From: Acanthaster planci
Taxonomy: Eukaryota; Echinodermata; Asteroidea; Valvatida; Acanthasteridae
NCBI RefSeq assembly: GCF_001949145.1
Contig: NW_019091476.1
Coordinates: 234,267 to 282,009 of the forward strand
Direction: 5' to 3'
DNA: 47,743 nt
Translations under genes and position numbers: made by a program
Part shown: in pieces, positions 1 to 12,700 of the stretch
Position numbering within the stretch: the stretch's first letter is position 1
Layout of the letters: each line of letters starts with the position of its first letter
The notes under the pieces: model-generated
What the model saw: only the letters and a program-made list of their open reading frames with translations
Databases searched by the model: none
What the model was told of the DNA's origin: nothing

Positions 1-690
1 TCTGGTACGCTCTGCGCCAACCGATGGTGGCGCTCTGCTTAGATAGTCCTGCCGGCACTAAAACCATCCTGGGCAGAACCCTGTAGGCCCTCTAGTATTG
101 TTCCCTCACTGGCTTAATTAATTGATGTGCTTATTTGGTTGTTGCTGTCTGCTGCATTGAAAACTGCTTTGTTGAAATAAAGTCTTCCTTTCAGAAGGCA
201 AAAGAGAACAGCCAAAGCCTACCCTTTACCAAAAATTCTTTGAAGGAAACTTTCCCAGAATAACAATGTGGGAAGAACAGAAAGACTGATGATATGTATT
301 GTAAAAACTCTTTTTCTGTTTGCGTTTTTTATTGTCACGTGACTAAAAAATGCGTGAGGAAAAATCAGTTGTTACAATAATCAAAATAATAAGTAAAAGG
401 TAAGAGTTAATTTCTTTTGTTTAAATCATAAACTTGCAGGCTGTCTTCAAACAACTTCCGATTGTCAGATTTCTATGAGTGTGCAACACAAAACGGTATT
501 GGAGAGCTTAACATGGGATGAAAAACATTGCTCTACAAAATTACAGAGTTCAGAGAACTTTATTTATTGATGGATTTTAACGGATTTAGGAAATATGCCA
601 GTGAAACTTGTGGGGGGGCCAGGGTCAGGTAAAAATTGTTTTTTCAATATTTGTTGGAACCTTATGTTCCTCTTCTTGTCTTTATCTCAG
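1..690. other. Intron or upstream sequence of RPL9; no gene recognised
   Basis: This AT-rich stretch precedes the first visible RPL9 exon and ends in a good 3' splice site (TCTTTATCTCAG). I looked for the preceding RPL9 exon and did not find it. No repeat or RNA gene could be supported here. Confidence 0.6.
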
Positions 691-2008
691 GGCTTCAAAT
701 ACAAGATGCGTTGCGTCTACGCCCATTTCCCTATCAACTGCGCCATCCAGGAGGAAAACAAGCTGCTGGAGGTGCGCAACTTCTTGGGCGAGAAGTTTGT
801 GCGGCGTGTCTACATGAAGGAAGGCGTGAAGGTCTCCGCGTCCGCCAAGGTCAAGGACGAGCTAATTCTAGAGGGCAATGACATTGAGCTTGTCTCGCAG
901 TCAGGTGGGTGACTCGCCCTTACCCGTTAGGCTGCTTTGGAATCCGGTATTTGTCCGGGTGTGTGGATTGAGTTTTTGTCATTGACTTGCAGCACTAAGA
1001 GGAATGTAGAAAACAACCAGCGACAACAGTGCTCTTATTGTTCAATGGGCTAATTATCCAGAGTTGCTAATTTGTTAACCTCCAGAGTATGTAGAGCATT
1101 TCTTGTTAGAGTAAAGTATGATTTCAGTTTAGATGAGCTGTTCTCGTATTCAGGTGCACGGTAGTAGAGTTTTCAGTATTACGTATGTTCCAAGAGTTCT
1201 CCAATGGGAACGGCATTGTGTTTGCACAAAAACAGGTGGCAGTCCTGTTACACTGGTCCAAGTACATGTGTATTCACTTGAGAACTTAAGGGTCGAGTTC
1301 GGGCAGGCTGTTCTTGACATGGGTTTCCTATTCTCGCACTCGAACAGTGGGAACACGACCCAAGAACACTTCTTGGAACAGGATCACACACCACCTCCTT
1401 GTCAGGGTTTTACAGGAATACAAAGCCCGAGAAAATGGGAAGTTTTGCAAAATTAAAATTGATTCCTGTAACGCAGAAAGTTTGATCCTTTTTAAATAGA
1501 AAAGAATGCAGCTCGGTTATCCAAACATTAACTGGAACATTTCTGAACCTCATTCTGATGTTACGTTATCCTGCTGAGTGTGGCATAGATTCAGCAGAAA
1601 CACAGTGTGAAGTCTGCTGAATCTAGTGTACTCCTGCAAAGGTCTTCTATGGGCAGCTTCAGATCAGTATTATGGAATATCCTACACTTGTTTCCTTGTT
1701 TGTGTCAACTAACCAAGTAAAAATAACCAAGGAATGCTGTTGTTACACTTCATTAGAATTACACGTAGCTTGGGACTTGAATTCACACTGGATGTTTTAT
1801 GATGGTCTTGTGACTGTCTATAAAGGTCTTGACTACAACTGTAAATTTAAAAGGTTACTACTAAATAAACAGCATCACTTTCACTGATATTTGTTTTTCT
1901 ACAGCTGCCTTGGTGCAACAGTCCACAACAGTCAGGAACAAGGACATCAGAAAGTTCCTGGATGGCATCTACGTCTCAGAAAAGACCACCGTCGAAGAAC
2001 CATTGTAA
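691..2008 (+). CDS. RPL9: 60S ribosomal protein L9 (uL6), C-terminal half, two exons; 5' exons outside window
   Basis: Two exons are visible: 691-904 (after acceptor TTTATCTCAG, donor GTGGGT) and 1905-2008 (after TTTTTCTACAG), separated by a 1 kb intron. Joined in phase they give 105 residues plus TAA. The translation carries the uL6 hallmarks [29 protein letters not shown], then [16 protein letters not shown] near the C-terminus. Human RPL9 has 192 residues and this part starts at about residue 87, so roughly 86 N-terminal residues are missing; I found no matching exon in 1-690. Known of the family: a structural protein of the large ribosomal subunit near the GTPase-associated region. The short tail after the conserved EKTTVEEP differs from vertebrates. 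A polyadenylation signal follows at 2276-2281, and YIPF6 converges from the other side. An in-frame ATG at 595 belongs to the intron and is not a start. Confidence 0.95.
1586..1625. repeat. 13-bp perfect inverted repeat in the RPL9 intron
   Basis: The arms TAGATTCAGCAGA (1586-1598) and TCTGCTGAATCTA (1613-1625) are exact reverse complements around a 14-nt loop. Ribosomal protein introns often host snoRNAs, but I see no convincing C/D boxes or ANANNA/ACA boxes, so this is recorded only as a hairpin. Confidence 0.7.
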
Positions 2009-2275
2009 ACATGCTTCCCCCCCTCCCGGAAAGGAAGAGCTTGACCCAGATTGGAATTCGGCCCATTTAGGAATGTATTACTGCAGATCCACGGCGCTTC
2101 ATCCTCGGTGAGGGAACATAACCTCTGGCTGTGAGTGGAACATTTTGACCTTGCATGGACATTTTCAAGTGCTCATTAGTTGCAATTTGGGTTTTCAAGA
2201 CAATCTCGAGCACTTTGCGTCAGATGAAAACTGCTATAAATTGACAAAGGGATTAAGGTATTTTGCCCCTCTGAG

Positions 2276-2281
2276 AATAAA
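2276..2281 (+). promoter_or_regulatory. Probable RPL9 polyadenylation signal
   Basis: Canonical AATAAA about 270 bases after the RPL9 stop codon, the first such hexamer on this strand downstream of the gene. Confidence 0.6.
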
Positions 2282-2414
2282 CCAATCACAGGAGGAGTGT
2301 AATTGTTGGTTTTGATTTATTTTTATTAGCCCCCCCCCGGTGGAAACAGGATGCTCTTTGTGCCCAGGAGGCATAACAAATGGAAATTCAACAAAACCTG
2401 CTTTCAAATGAAGT

Positions 2415-2420
2415 TTTATT
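2415..2420 (-). promoter_or_regulatory. Candidate YIPF6 polyadenylation signal
   Basis: TTTATT on the plus strand reads AATAAA on the minus strand, about 1.36 kb downstream of the YIPF6 stop. If used, the two convergent transcripts would end only about 100 bases apart. Other hexamers are possible and there is no transcript evidence. Confidence 0.35.
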
Positions 2421-3783
2421 CATAGGAAAATAGTAATTTTTAAATCAAGTTCAAAATGGAAATAACTAACACTGGAGAGTTAAGAGGCAAAGATACATTT
2501 GGACGAAACGTTAGCAATACACAGTGTCCATTACTCTGTGCACTGTGCGCAAACGGGGACTACCCATTTCAACATATCTTAAAACCTTGAACTTTCAATT
2601 CAAAGTGAACTGAAAATGTTCAGTGAAAATAATTTACTTAGTGGATTGGTTTCCCCACGTTTATAAAGCTGGATTTTATCAGCTTTTACATCTAAGCTCT
2701 TGAAGTGTTTATATGAAAATCAAAACTGAATGCATATATACACTACAGCCCTTCAACCAAAAGAATGACTGTACTCAAGTTTTACACAACTCTTGGACAA
2801 ATGACCACACTGGGTCAGCATTTGTTTAGTCTGTAAACTATACAAAGGACTGTGGTGGTGGTATCTTACAGTACTAAAAACAGTCGGTATTTTCGACCAA
2901 AATTTATACCGCACTTGGGAAAACTTGTGAGGAACAGTACCATCAGCACATAGTTAATGGACATTAGTGCCCTCTCAGCTAAGACAGAGAGACAAAGCTT
3001 GGCGGGTATGCTATCGCTGTCGGGCCAGACCCTGCATACAGTGTCGTGTACTGTCAGAGTTAAATGGCTTATGCCGTGGGTGTGTGAAGTGCATGCACAA
3101 GTGTGCTGGCCCTAAAATGATGCCGCCACTTGTAATGAAGCCCCCTCGCATCATTGACAACTCTGGGCACTTTCTCATGCCATGACATAACTCTGTGACC
3201 GAGGAAGAAGACTGCATGCATTTAAGGCCAGAAACAAATATGGAATGCTCTGCTTTCAAAATAAACAACTGGACCAAAGCACAATTACAAAATGTGGCTT
3301 GAACTACATCGATGTTACAATGACGAAGCTTGGATAACCCTAAATGCAATACGCTCTTTCGCAGAATGTATCAAACTGCAAATTATACCTAAAGAAATCA
3401 GAATACAACCACATAAACTACTCAAGCTGGTCTGGAATTAAGTATTGCACATAATGACTCTATAAATGCATTTGGACAAATAAAATGTTAAAGGGCGCGT
3501 CATTAAAAATATATTCATATGAATCATAAAGCAGACAACAACCAAAATATATTTTGATTAAATTATGCAAGTTACTCATTTCCAGAGGGTTTGAAGAAGA
3601 CATGGATTTTTTACTTTATAAAAAGTAAAAGTTACAAATTGGCCATCTTTACCCAGATGCTGAGTACTTCAATGGGTATTAACCGTACACCTCACAAGTT
3701 GGGGGGGCTGACTAGTTAGTTGCCGAGTTGTAGATTGCAAGTTCTGGCATGCAATTTCCCATTGGCTTGAGGCAGACTCGGGC

Positions 3784-6700
3784 TCAGCCCGCGCTGCGTG
3801 AGATGATCATCCAGCCAATCACAAAGTAGAACAGAAAGATGGGATAGACAGCCAGGAGCTTCCTGTGCTGTGGTTGGCTGTCTGCCAGGAATGCCAAAGA
3901 TGCTGTGGAGAAACGAGAGATGTTTTCAGGAGTGTGAGAAATATCACATAAGTTTTTTCTTTTCACATACAGGTTGGGAAGTGTATTACTTGACCTGTGC
4001 AAATGCTTACATCAACATCATTTACATGTTAAGAACTTCATGCCTTTGCACTCTAAGAACTATACAGTAATTTTCTGGACAGTTTGAAATACCAGCAAAG
4101 ATGAACAAGAAAACACCCCAAACAAATATGCCACAAAAGTGAAATCTCATTCACCAAAAGTTGACCAGATGAAAGCACAGAAGACGAGCACCAGCCGGAT
4201 GATGAACAGCAAGGTGGAGTCCTCGCTGAGCATGATGAGCCGGCAGATGATGAGACTGATGACTAAGGGTAGTATGCAGTAACCCAGCACGCACACACTC
4301 TGGAAGAAGGAACTGCAGTAGAAGGGGAAATGATAAAATACAGACATTTAAGAATGCGTTAAAAAGTGCCCGTCCAAGCCCATACCTAAACCTGTGACTT
4401 CAATTTGTGATCACCAAACGGTCCTCGTTGGAAATTGAAGAATTTGATTCTTTAAATGATGGCCTTGAACTTCGACACATTGAGACAAAAATCAATAAGC
4501 TTCTAGAGGACACCAAGACCGACCAACATACCAAGCAGTGTGTAATGCCAAATAACAAGAACCAGAACAGCGGGAAACCAACATTTTGTTAACGACAACG
4601 CTCATAAGAATAGTCCAAGTAAAAACATGTTAGCCACTGCTCAGTTAAGAAACAAATTAGATTTATAGTAAAGATTGCGGTAACACCATGTATTTATCTC
4701 TTCTTTGAGTATGTGTGGTTCTGAGAAGAAGAATTATTCCCCGGTTCTCCTCAGAACCACACATACTCAAAGAAGAGATAAATACATGGTGTTACCGCAA
4801 TCTTTACTGTAAATCTAGTTTCTTTCACCATGAAAACCTTTAAGTCTTAAGAAACAAATTACATACATGACTTTTAGTTATTGCAGAAAAGAAGTTTACA
4901 ACAAAACATTCTGCATTTTTTACCGAAGATTAATGCATGGTGTTACCAAAAATGTTCTGAATGCCTGTTTCTTGAATCATGATTTCCAAATCATTTGTCA
5001 GATTCAGGATTGGGTGTGCAATATAAACAATGTTCTTGTCACAATTACTCATTACATGTATACACCACTCATGGAATACAGTTGTCGCAGTTCTTTGAAC
5101 TGTCTTACAACTTCTCTTTTGCATGGAACAGCCCAAGAAAACCTGTTTCCCAAGAAAAGGAAAAAAACCCCAGAGATTGCCCGCCCAATCTGCTATTGTA
5201 ATTTGCTATACATAAGGATTTGCACTTGTATGTTCCCATGCTGTAGTGTTTGGTTCTGTGTATTTGCTTTCTTTCTTAATAATAGCTCCATTACTTTATA
5301 CAAATGGATTGGTGGAGGCCGCCTTAAAAATGCTTGAGAAGTGAAGTCTCCACTGTTTCACTTATGAAACCAAAATTGAAACAGCAAAATAATAGTGCAG
5401 CATCACTTGGTGGAGGTTAACAATTACGATTGCACATCTTTACTACAATGTACGTGTAAGCAGCATTGCCTGGCGGCAGTTATCTGATGGAAATCTGAAA
5501 GTGATTGTGGCTGAGGAATTGTGACAAAATGTAGTTATTCAACATCACGTTTCATCCTTCATCAACATGAAAATTACCACCAGTAATTATATTCATGTCA
5601 AGATCAGAACCATCCATGGCTGCAAGGAGCATAGTCCTCTCTTGTTTTTTAGGACGCAGGATTGTCCATATCCTGAGAAATTTATTACATGCTTCATGCA
5701 CCCTTTGAAATCAGGCTGTCTCTATTTCAAACACAAAAACATTATTTTTAAGCTGCAACAGTTGAACGCATGGCACACGCTACAAGGCCGAGTACCAGAA
5801 TATTGATTTTGGATTGTGGAAAAGAAATTATCTCCGTCATACTTTGTGTCAGAATCAAGCAGTCATGTTTATTATCAGGGAGAAGTAATGAACTGCAGTA
5901 ACAGCCAATAAGCTGTGTGCCCTTTAGCTAACATTTTCAAGCAGTTTTACTTGAGTGCCAGTCATTTAATACACGACACAATGGCAGCAGGAAATTTTGA
6001 TGCTTTTACTATACCAAGGTCCGTCATTAGAGATGATGCTTCTATGCAAGACCACCATCTAATCGCATGCATGAATATCAGCATGGCCTTAAGCCTATCA
6101 CTCTTCTGTCAATGCAAGGCAAGCGTAACGGGTAATTAAAGGGAACGATCGATGGCTATTTTCCGTCTCTTGAGGATGCTGACCAAAAACAAGAAACCAC
6201 TGGTGCATCTCCATGCCAACCTAAAGAGCAGATACAGTTGGCACAGAGAAAGACCACTACCATCAGATGGGTGTTGGTGTCCCAATTTTGCAGGCCCTGC
6301 AAGATCTCGAGTAAATTTTTCTAAGCATATGAAGCATCAGAACCCAACTCTGAATTAATGATTAACAACCAAGATTTGACTGAACTCTGAAGAACGGTCA
6401 GGCATCACCGACTGAGCACTGATCATTCTGTGATTTGACACAACAGTTCACGGGTGAAATCACTGCTGAAGTGCATGGCCAACAATGCATGTGAAGGTCC
6501 AAAGTATCCTGCTGGGAGGTTGGCTTGCCTTGCTGGTTTTCATACACAGTGTTGACACCACCTGTCTGGGCTGTCCACAAGGATGGACATATTACAATAA
6601 ATCATGTGACTTCGTGATCACTAACAGTAGACTCAACTGGACTAAAGGCTTTGAGCAGTGCAAAGGCCTCGGTGCTCAGCTGCTGGTTCTCAACTCTGAG

Positions 6701-9700
6701 CAAGAAAGACATTTCATCCGAAATCTGACCAAAAATACCTTCAGATTTTGGCTGGGCTGTAAGGTGATCGACGGGGAGTGGGTCTGCTCTGATGATAAGC
6801 AACAGCCACTCGCTACACACAGCTCAAATACATGCCTCGAGCTAGAATCCGCAATAGACAAGGTGGACAGGGTCTCTTGTGGTGCCATCAGACAGCGTGT
6901 TTGTGAGAAACAAATCCCACCTTCTGCAGTACACTGCCAAGCCACGCAAGACGCCAATCTGACCAAGCCTGGCTGCCTGCTGGGCCACGCCTACAAGGCC
7001 ACAAACTCCAAGAATCCGATACAATGCTGCGAGGCCTGCCACAAGGATCCCAACTGCCGCTCCTTCAACCTGGAGGGGAAGATTTGCCATCTCAACAATG
7101 TCTCCATCTCCCAAGTTGATGCTGACAAGTTTGTTACTACAGTGGACAACTGCATCCACTACACACTTGACTGATTATGAGCAATAAGGTCTTGACACTT
7201 AAATCTTCATAGCACAGCACACTTTGACTTCACTTTTAAATTCTCTGTACTTGAACAGAATACTGCCTATGAATAATGTGGAATAACAGCCAATGCAAAC
7301 TGTGTATGTATAAAGACCACAAAGCACCTTTAACCCTAACCATGCTGAACCCAACAAGGTTATGCAGGATTTCAATGGTCCCTAGGGGGTTAAACTGTAC
7401 ACTGAAGTGACACCTATTACATGTAAATGTGTTTGATGGAAGCTACTGTAAAACAAACTACACCTCAGATCACTCTGAATGACAATGCTTACTTAGTTTA
7501 CTTTGAACAAAAACTGTCTCATATTATCTTCTCATTTGCTGGGTACTACCGCCTGACAATGACATTATGAGACCATTTCATTGAGTGAACTTAGCATAAG
7601 AATTGTGTGGTAGTTTAATGAGTCCACGTGGAACAGTGTCACATACATGTACATTTAAATATCAAGGAGTTTTCAAAATTGTAAAAATCATTTGTGACAA
7701 AAAATGGCGTATGACAGATGCTAAGACACTTGAATGCCATTACCACGGATGGAGATCTTACAAGTTTGTGCACATTCAAATGAAAAAAGATTATGTGTAC
7801 TTTGTGTTGGTAAACAAGTAAATACCATGAGGCCGAACAAAATAACAGTTGTGCTTCCTATTACTATGAAAAAAAAAATAGGTTGGATAGATAGGCTGTA
7901 TCTTTTATTTTTTCATCTAAAATTTTGGGTCAATAATTTTAGGGTGGGAAATTTCTATTATTATTTTTTAATTAAAAAGTGATTTTGATGGTCTACGTTG
8001 GAAGTTGGAAATTAAGTTTCGCACACTCAACAAAAAAGCTAAGGTTTCACACCCCTGAAATAAGCATGTGGGTCCGTAGCATTATTATTTCTATTTCTTT
8101 TTCAATAAAAAGATTTTGGGTTGGCTCGAATTGCTAGGTTGGGGCGGGTAACTGGAAGCACAACTATTATTTCGTTTGGCGTGAATGGTGTAGAGTGAAT
8201 TTTGGACTGTTTGAAGTATGGTTTCTGACTGCACAGCACATCCACAGCACAGCACAGTAACAAATGGGCACATGGTAATCATATAACATATAACAGTCCA
8301 TTTATACTGATAATAATTGCCTGTATCTTGTTTTTTTAACTGATACAGCAAGTGGGCTGTTGGAATCCGGGGGGTTGAGTACATATACCCCACCCAGCAG
8401 CAAAAGGGTGCTGGAATTTTACAGGTTGAGTCAGCTTCGTAAAAAAAATGCTGGGGGCTCGAGTTAAAGATAAATATTTTAAGCGTTTTCACATTTTAAA
8501 ACTTACAAGATTTAAAACTTACATGACTCCGCCGAGAAGTTTCGAGTTGAGGGCCACCACGACTGCACCGAACGAAAGAAGCGCAAACACCTCCGAGAAC
8601 TGGGCATTGATTCTTGTACCTGTCTTGTCCTTGTCTGATTCAGTAGAACTTGAGTTATCTTGGAGAAGCCTGGGAATAGTCAGAAGAAAATTGAACACTC
8701 TTTATGCAACAAATAATAAAGATTTGCAAGCACATGATGAAAGATTTTCTAAGAACAACAAACACTGTCTTGACCACCTCTGTTTGTTTTTGAATTTCAA
8801 AAAACTGTCCATTTCTTAAAGTTTAGCCTAAAAACTATAAGTGCAACCCTTACAAGAAAACAGCATAAGCCTACTGGAATGAACTGGACTCAATCTGAGG
8901 ACAATGTGGCCACCATTAGGAAAGAAAGCTAATACAGGGCTAGACATATGTATGTCTTTTGTTTGGTTCAAGTAATCAGACCAGCCGATCAACAGCTTCC
9001 TGAAATAGCTTGAACTTGACAATGGATTTTTACATTGCAATTGACTAGGTTTCAAAAAACAAAAGCAACAAACTAAGTTCAGATTTCACTGTTGACATCT
9101 TTCCAGCTGTGCCCATTTTCACCACCCAAGGTGGCAGCTACCAGCCACTGTGCACGCTAACTTAGTCGAAAATTTAAACTTGAAATAAGCCTCTGAGCAG
9201 CCTTGATAAAAACTCTGGAAAATTCCAACATGAGAGAGAATATTCCACTTACATCGCAAACATCGTACACAACACGAGTGGACCCCAGAGATCCCCTGTA
9301 AAGTTGAAATAAACATAAAAAATTAACCCCTTCGCTCCGGGAGACGGCGAGAGCCGCGGCTTTGTGTGAGGATTAGTGCATACCACACATACAGTCTATT
9401 CACCATGCAGCTGCTGGTTCAATGGGGCCTGCTGCTGGACAAAGCCCTCCATTCAGAGCATACCACAGCCAAGCAGTAGAGGTCAAAATAATCCCGCCGT
9501 GAAGGAGTTAAAATGTCTATGAATGAGCCACTTTTTGTGCATACATGTATGTGGTATTTTTAGCTATAAAGTAACGAAGTGAATACGTCACACGCACAAT
9601 TAGTGTGCAAAAGGCATTAGTGCGAAAACCACGGCGCATGAACCAACATGCGCGCGAACTCCATTCGTTTGCACTGCACTTTCTGGTTCACAGTGACGTC

Positions 9701-12700
9701 ACACTTCGGTACTCTATAACTGCTTTCATCTGTGAACAAACCATATATGCATGTTCATGCACACAAGTTACAACACATTGAAAACTGCATGACACCACAG
9801 ATTGGCTGCTGACTCTTTCAACTATCAGAAGTCAAGACTATGGTTGAATCTGTTACTTTCGTACCTTCATGCTTTTGTCACTGATGCAACAAGTACCTGT
9901 CAAAATACATTGATTGCATTTCAGCCATTTCACAACAAAGCACTATTCAAGTTAATCTGGAAAATATTTCTTTCAGTGACTTACATTCTCTGAGGAGAAC
10001 TTTGCTCTGCTTTGGGTAGAGAACGTGGAATAACTTCACTCCAACTGCTTTGAAGTCTCTCATCTGACAACAAGAATGAAACAGCTCTTCATACTCCAAG
10101 ATACAAACATCAAGACCCTGTGTGCTTTAGGGAAATACATGTACTACTAATAAGTTACTTTTAAGTTATATTTTTTTATAACTTACTCCTATTCCATCGC
10201 AGAGAAGACAGACTTTCCAAACTACGTGAACACTCAACAGTTTGTAGAATACACCCTTCACATTTGATTAAAGCCTTCATCGTCTCAGTCTGGCTATAAA
10301 AGGTACGTTCGTCCCATCTATTCAGACTATCCAGAATTTCATCATATTTACACAAGACTTGGTGCTGCACTAGGTTTACTGCAAAGTGAGGTTTAGCAAG
10401 TTCAGGAATCTTGCAAAAACACTTCAGTCTAGAATAAAAGCTGAATTGTTGACTACAATTCACTTACGACAAAACAAGGAAGAGGGAAGGGGAATCCCCC
10501 CCACCACCAAAGAGTGACATGGGTACTCCCCCTCCCAAACCTGATATCATTCTAGCACACATGCATAAACATGTATTTATCTACAGGGCAGCAAATTTAT
10601 GGGGTTTTTTGACAGTTGTTCACTACCTCAACACTTTTGGTTTCAATTAATTGAACAATCACTTTTGCTTGCACAGTAAGTCAGTCACAACCAGAGTACA
10701 TGTACAAACAGTCAATTTATACACAACTAAATCCCATACTTGGTGAGTTTGCAGCAAGCAAGCTCTCCATAGTATTTCCAAGTGAGAGTATTTTTATGAT
10801 GCATGTCACCCACTTACACTTTTCTTGTGCAAACAGGCCCATCTTATGTTCATGCTGTTTTCTTTATCTTAACCACTTGCTGCCGGGTGCTTTTAAATAT
10901 GCAGTGCACACATACGGGAGATTTTCAAGATTTTCAGTTTTCAAAATTCTTCAAACATTCACCATTTCATTTAATGGACGTTTACACCCACAGGAATGAC
11001 TGTTTGGTGGCAACTCTAAGCTGACAGGTAACCTTCATTGACTCCTGAGTATTTCAGCCAGGCCTGCCGCCCTGTAAAGAGAGCCCAGAATTGTGAGGTG
11101 TTGCATAATTTCCTTTGTCCCCGGTGTCTTTTTGTGGTGCTGTGTCACCCATCAATAGCGCCCTGGAGCACTTTTGTCCGCAGTGCTAATCTGCAGGCGT
11201 GCTATGCTCAAAACACTTGTATACTGTTTAAAAACAGTGACGGATTACCTTCGAAAAATGCAAGCCAAAAACTGATGGCAATTCCCAGCACCAAGTCTTT
11301 GTTCTGAGTATTGTATTTTGTTACACGGTCCAGCTCTTTTGTCCCATTTCGGGCACCCCGGCTCTGCATATAAACCCATTATGCTCGAAACGGGGTTCCC
11401 AAGCAGCAAGTGGTTAAGTGCATCAAACATTAACTATCTTTGGCCTAAGACATTATTGGTCATTCCCTTTTATATGCCCTTCATATTTCCAAGTGATTTT
11501 CGGTTAACAGAATAAAAACAAATTATCAAAACAATAACTGATTGCTGAAGTAACAAATCGCTATGCCTGGCAGGGTGGCATTCGGGCAGTTTTCGTCAGG
11601 AAGCTCACAAATGCCCTTTATAGATTCTCCTACCAGGCAGCAGATGAAACACAGAAAAACTTACAACTGTGACTCTAACTGGCTCATCCAGCGTTGACAA
11701 CTCGACGTCATCGTCAGATGCTCCCGGTATAGTGATGTCTCCCTCCACCGGATGCTCCAATTCCAAGTCTGTGAACTTGGTATCCAACTGTTTAACAAGA
11801 AGTCACAAAAACTTCCACTGACACTATTACATGCACATGTAATTCACTGGTGACTGAAACCAACGAGTGGTTCTCACGGTATGTGGTGGAAATTTATGAC
11901 AAAAACATGAATTTAATACCAGCCAATCTATGCGTCATCAGCACAAAAGAGGTTCAGCTATACAATTGAAAAGCCTTTTAATTAAATAAAAACAACTGCA
12001 GAAAGCAGGACTAATAATAACAGTCATTAACCCTCCATTGGTTTTACAGCACAAATGTGCACAAATGCCCACAGTCACTGGTGAGCATGTNNNNNNNNNN
12101 NNNNNNNNNNNNNNNNNNNNNNNNNNNNNNNNNNNNNNNNNNNNNNNNNNNNNNNNNNNNNNNNNNNNNNNNNNNNNNNNNNNNNNNNNNNNNNNNNNNN
12201 NNNNNNNNNNNNNNNNNNNNNNNNNNNNNNNNNNNNNNNNNNNNNNNNNNNNNNNNNNNNNNNNNNNNNCCATCTGATATTCCTGTGAGGGACAGTTGGT
12301 GCAGTGCACAACATAACACAGCTATGCTTCGTCGAGGTGTTTACCAAGTGACCCAAAGAGTGACTTCCACATAGGAGGGTTAATGAAATGGACAAACTCT
12401 AGGCATTGCATTGAGGGGCTGAAATATGGTTTTCGAAAAACGGGGAGCATCCTCATCTAGCGAGCACACGCATCTTAAGATCACAAGATACACTCCTAGC
12501 TAGGTTTGACTCTCAGTGACTGTCTCTTTTTAGGTGCCCAAAAATTAAAAATTATTCTTTTGTTAATTTTAAATTGGCTCCAACATTTTGATTACAGAGA
12601 TGACATTTTCTTCCTCTGATTCGTGGACCTGCAGGATTTTTTTGAAGGGAAAAAGTCCCAAATTGTAAAATGGTCAGATACAACCCCAGAATTGTGTGGA

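Larger units (their letters stand above)
2009..3783. other. Convergent 3' UTR region between RPL9 and YIPF6
   Basis: This 1.8 kb contains the RPL9 3' UTR on the left and, by inference, a long YIPF6 3' UTR on the right. Short open frames near 2967-3349 occur on both strands over the same bases and have no recognisable domains. I see no further gene. Confidence 0.5.

Noticed and set aside
905-1904. snoRNA in the RPL9 intron
   Set aside because: A hairpin is present at 1586-1625, but no convincing C/D or H/ACA boxes with correct spacing were seen.
4867-5337. 156-codon plus-strand open frame in YIPF6 intron 5
   Set aside because: No domain, signal peptide or compositional sign of coding; rich in Cys and aromatic residues as expected from AT-rich intron, and it starts right after the palindrome.
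7327-7394. Fourth TTAACCC...TTAA segment in YIPF6 intron 5
   Set aside because: Only about 60 bp long and the ends match over just the first few bases; too weak to call an element.
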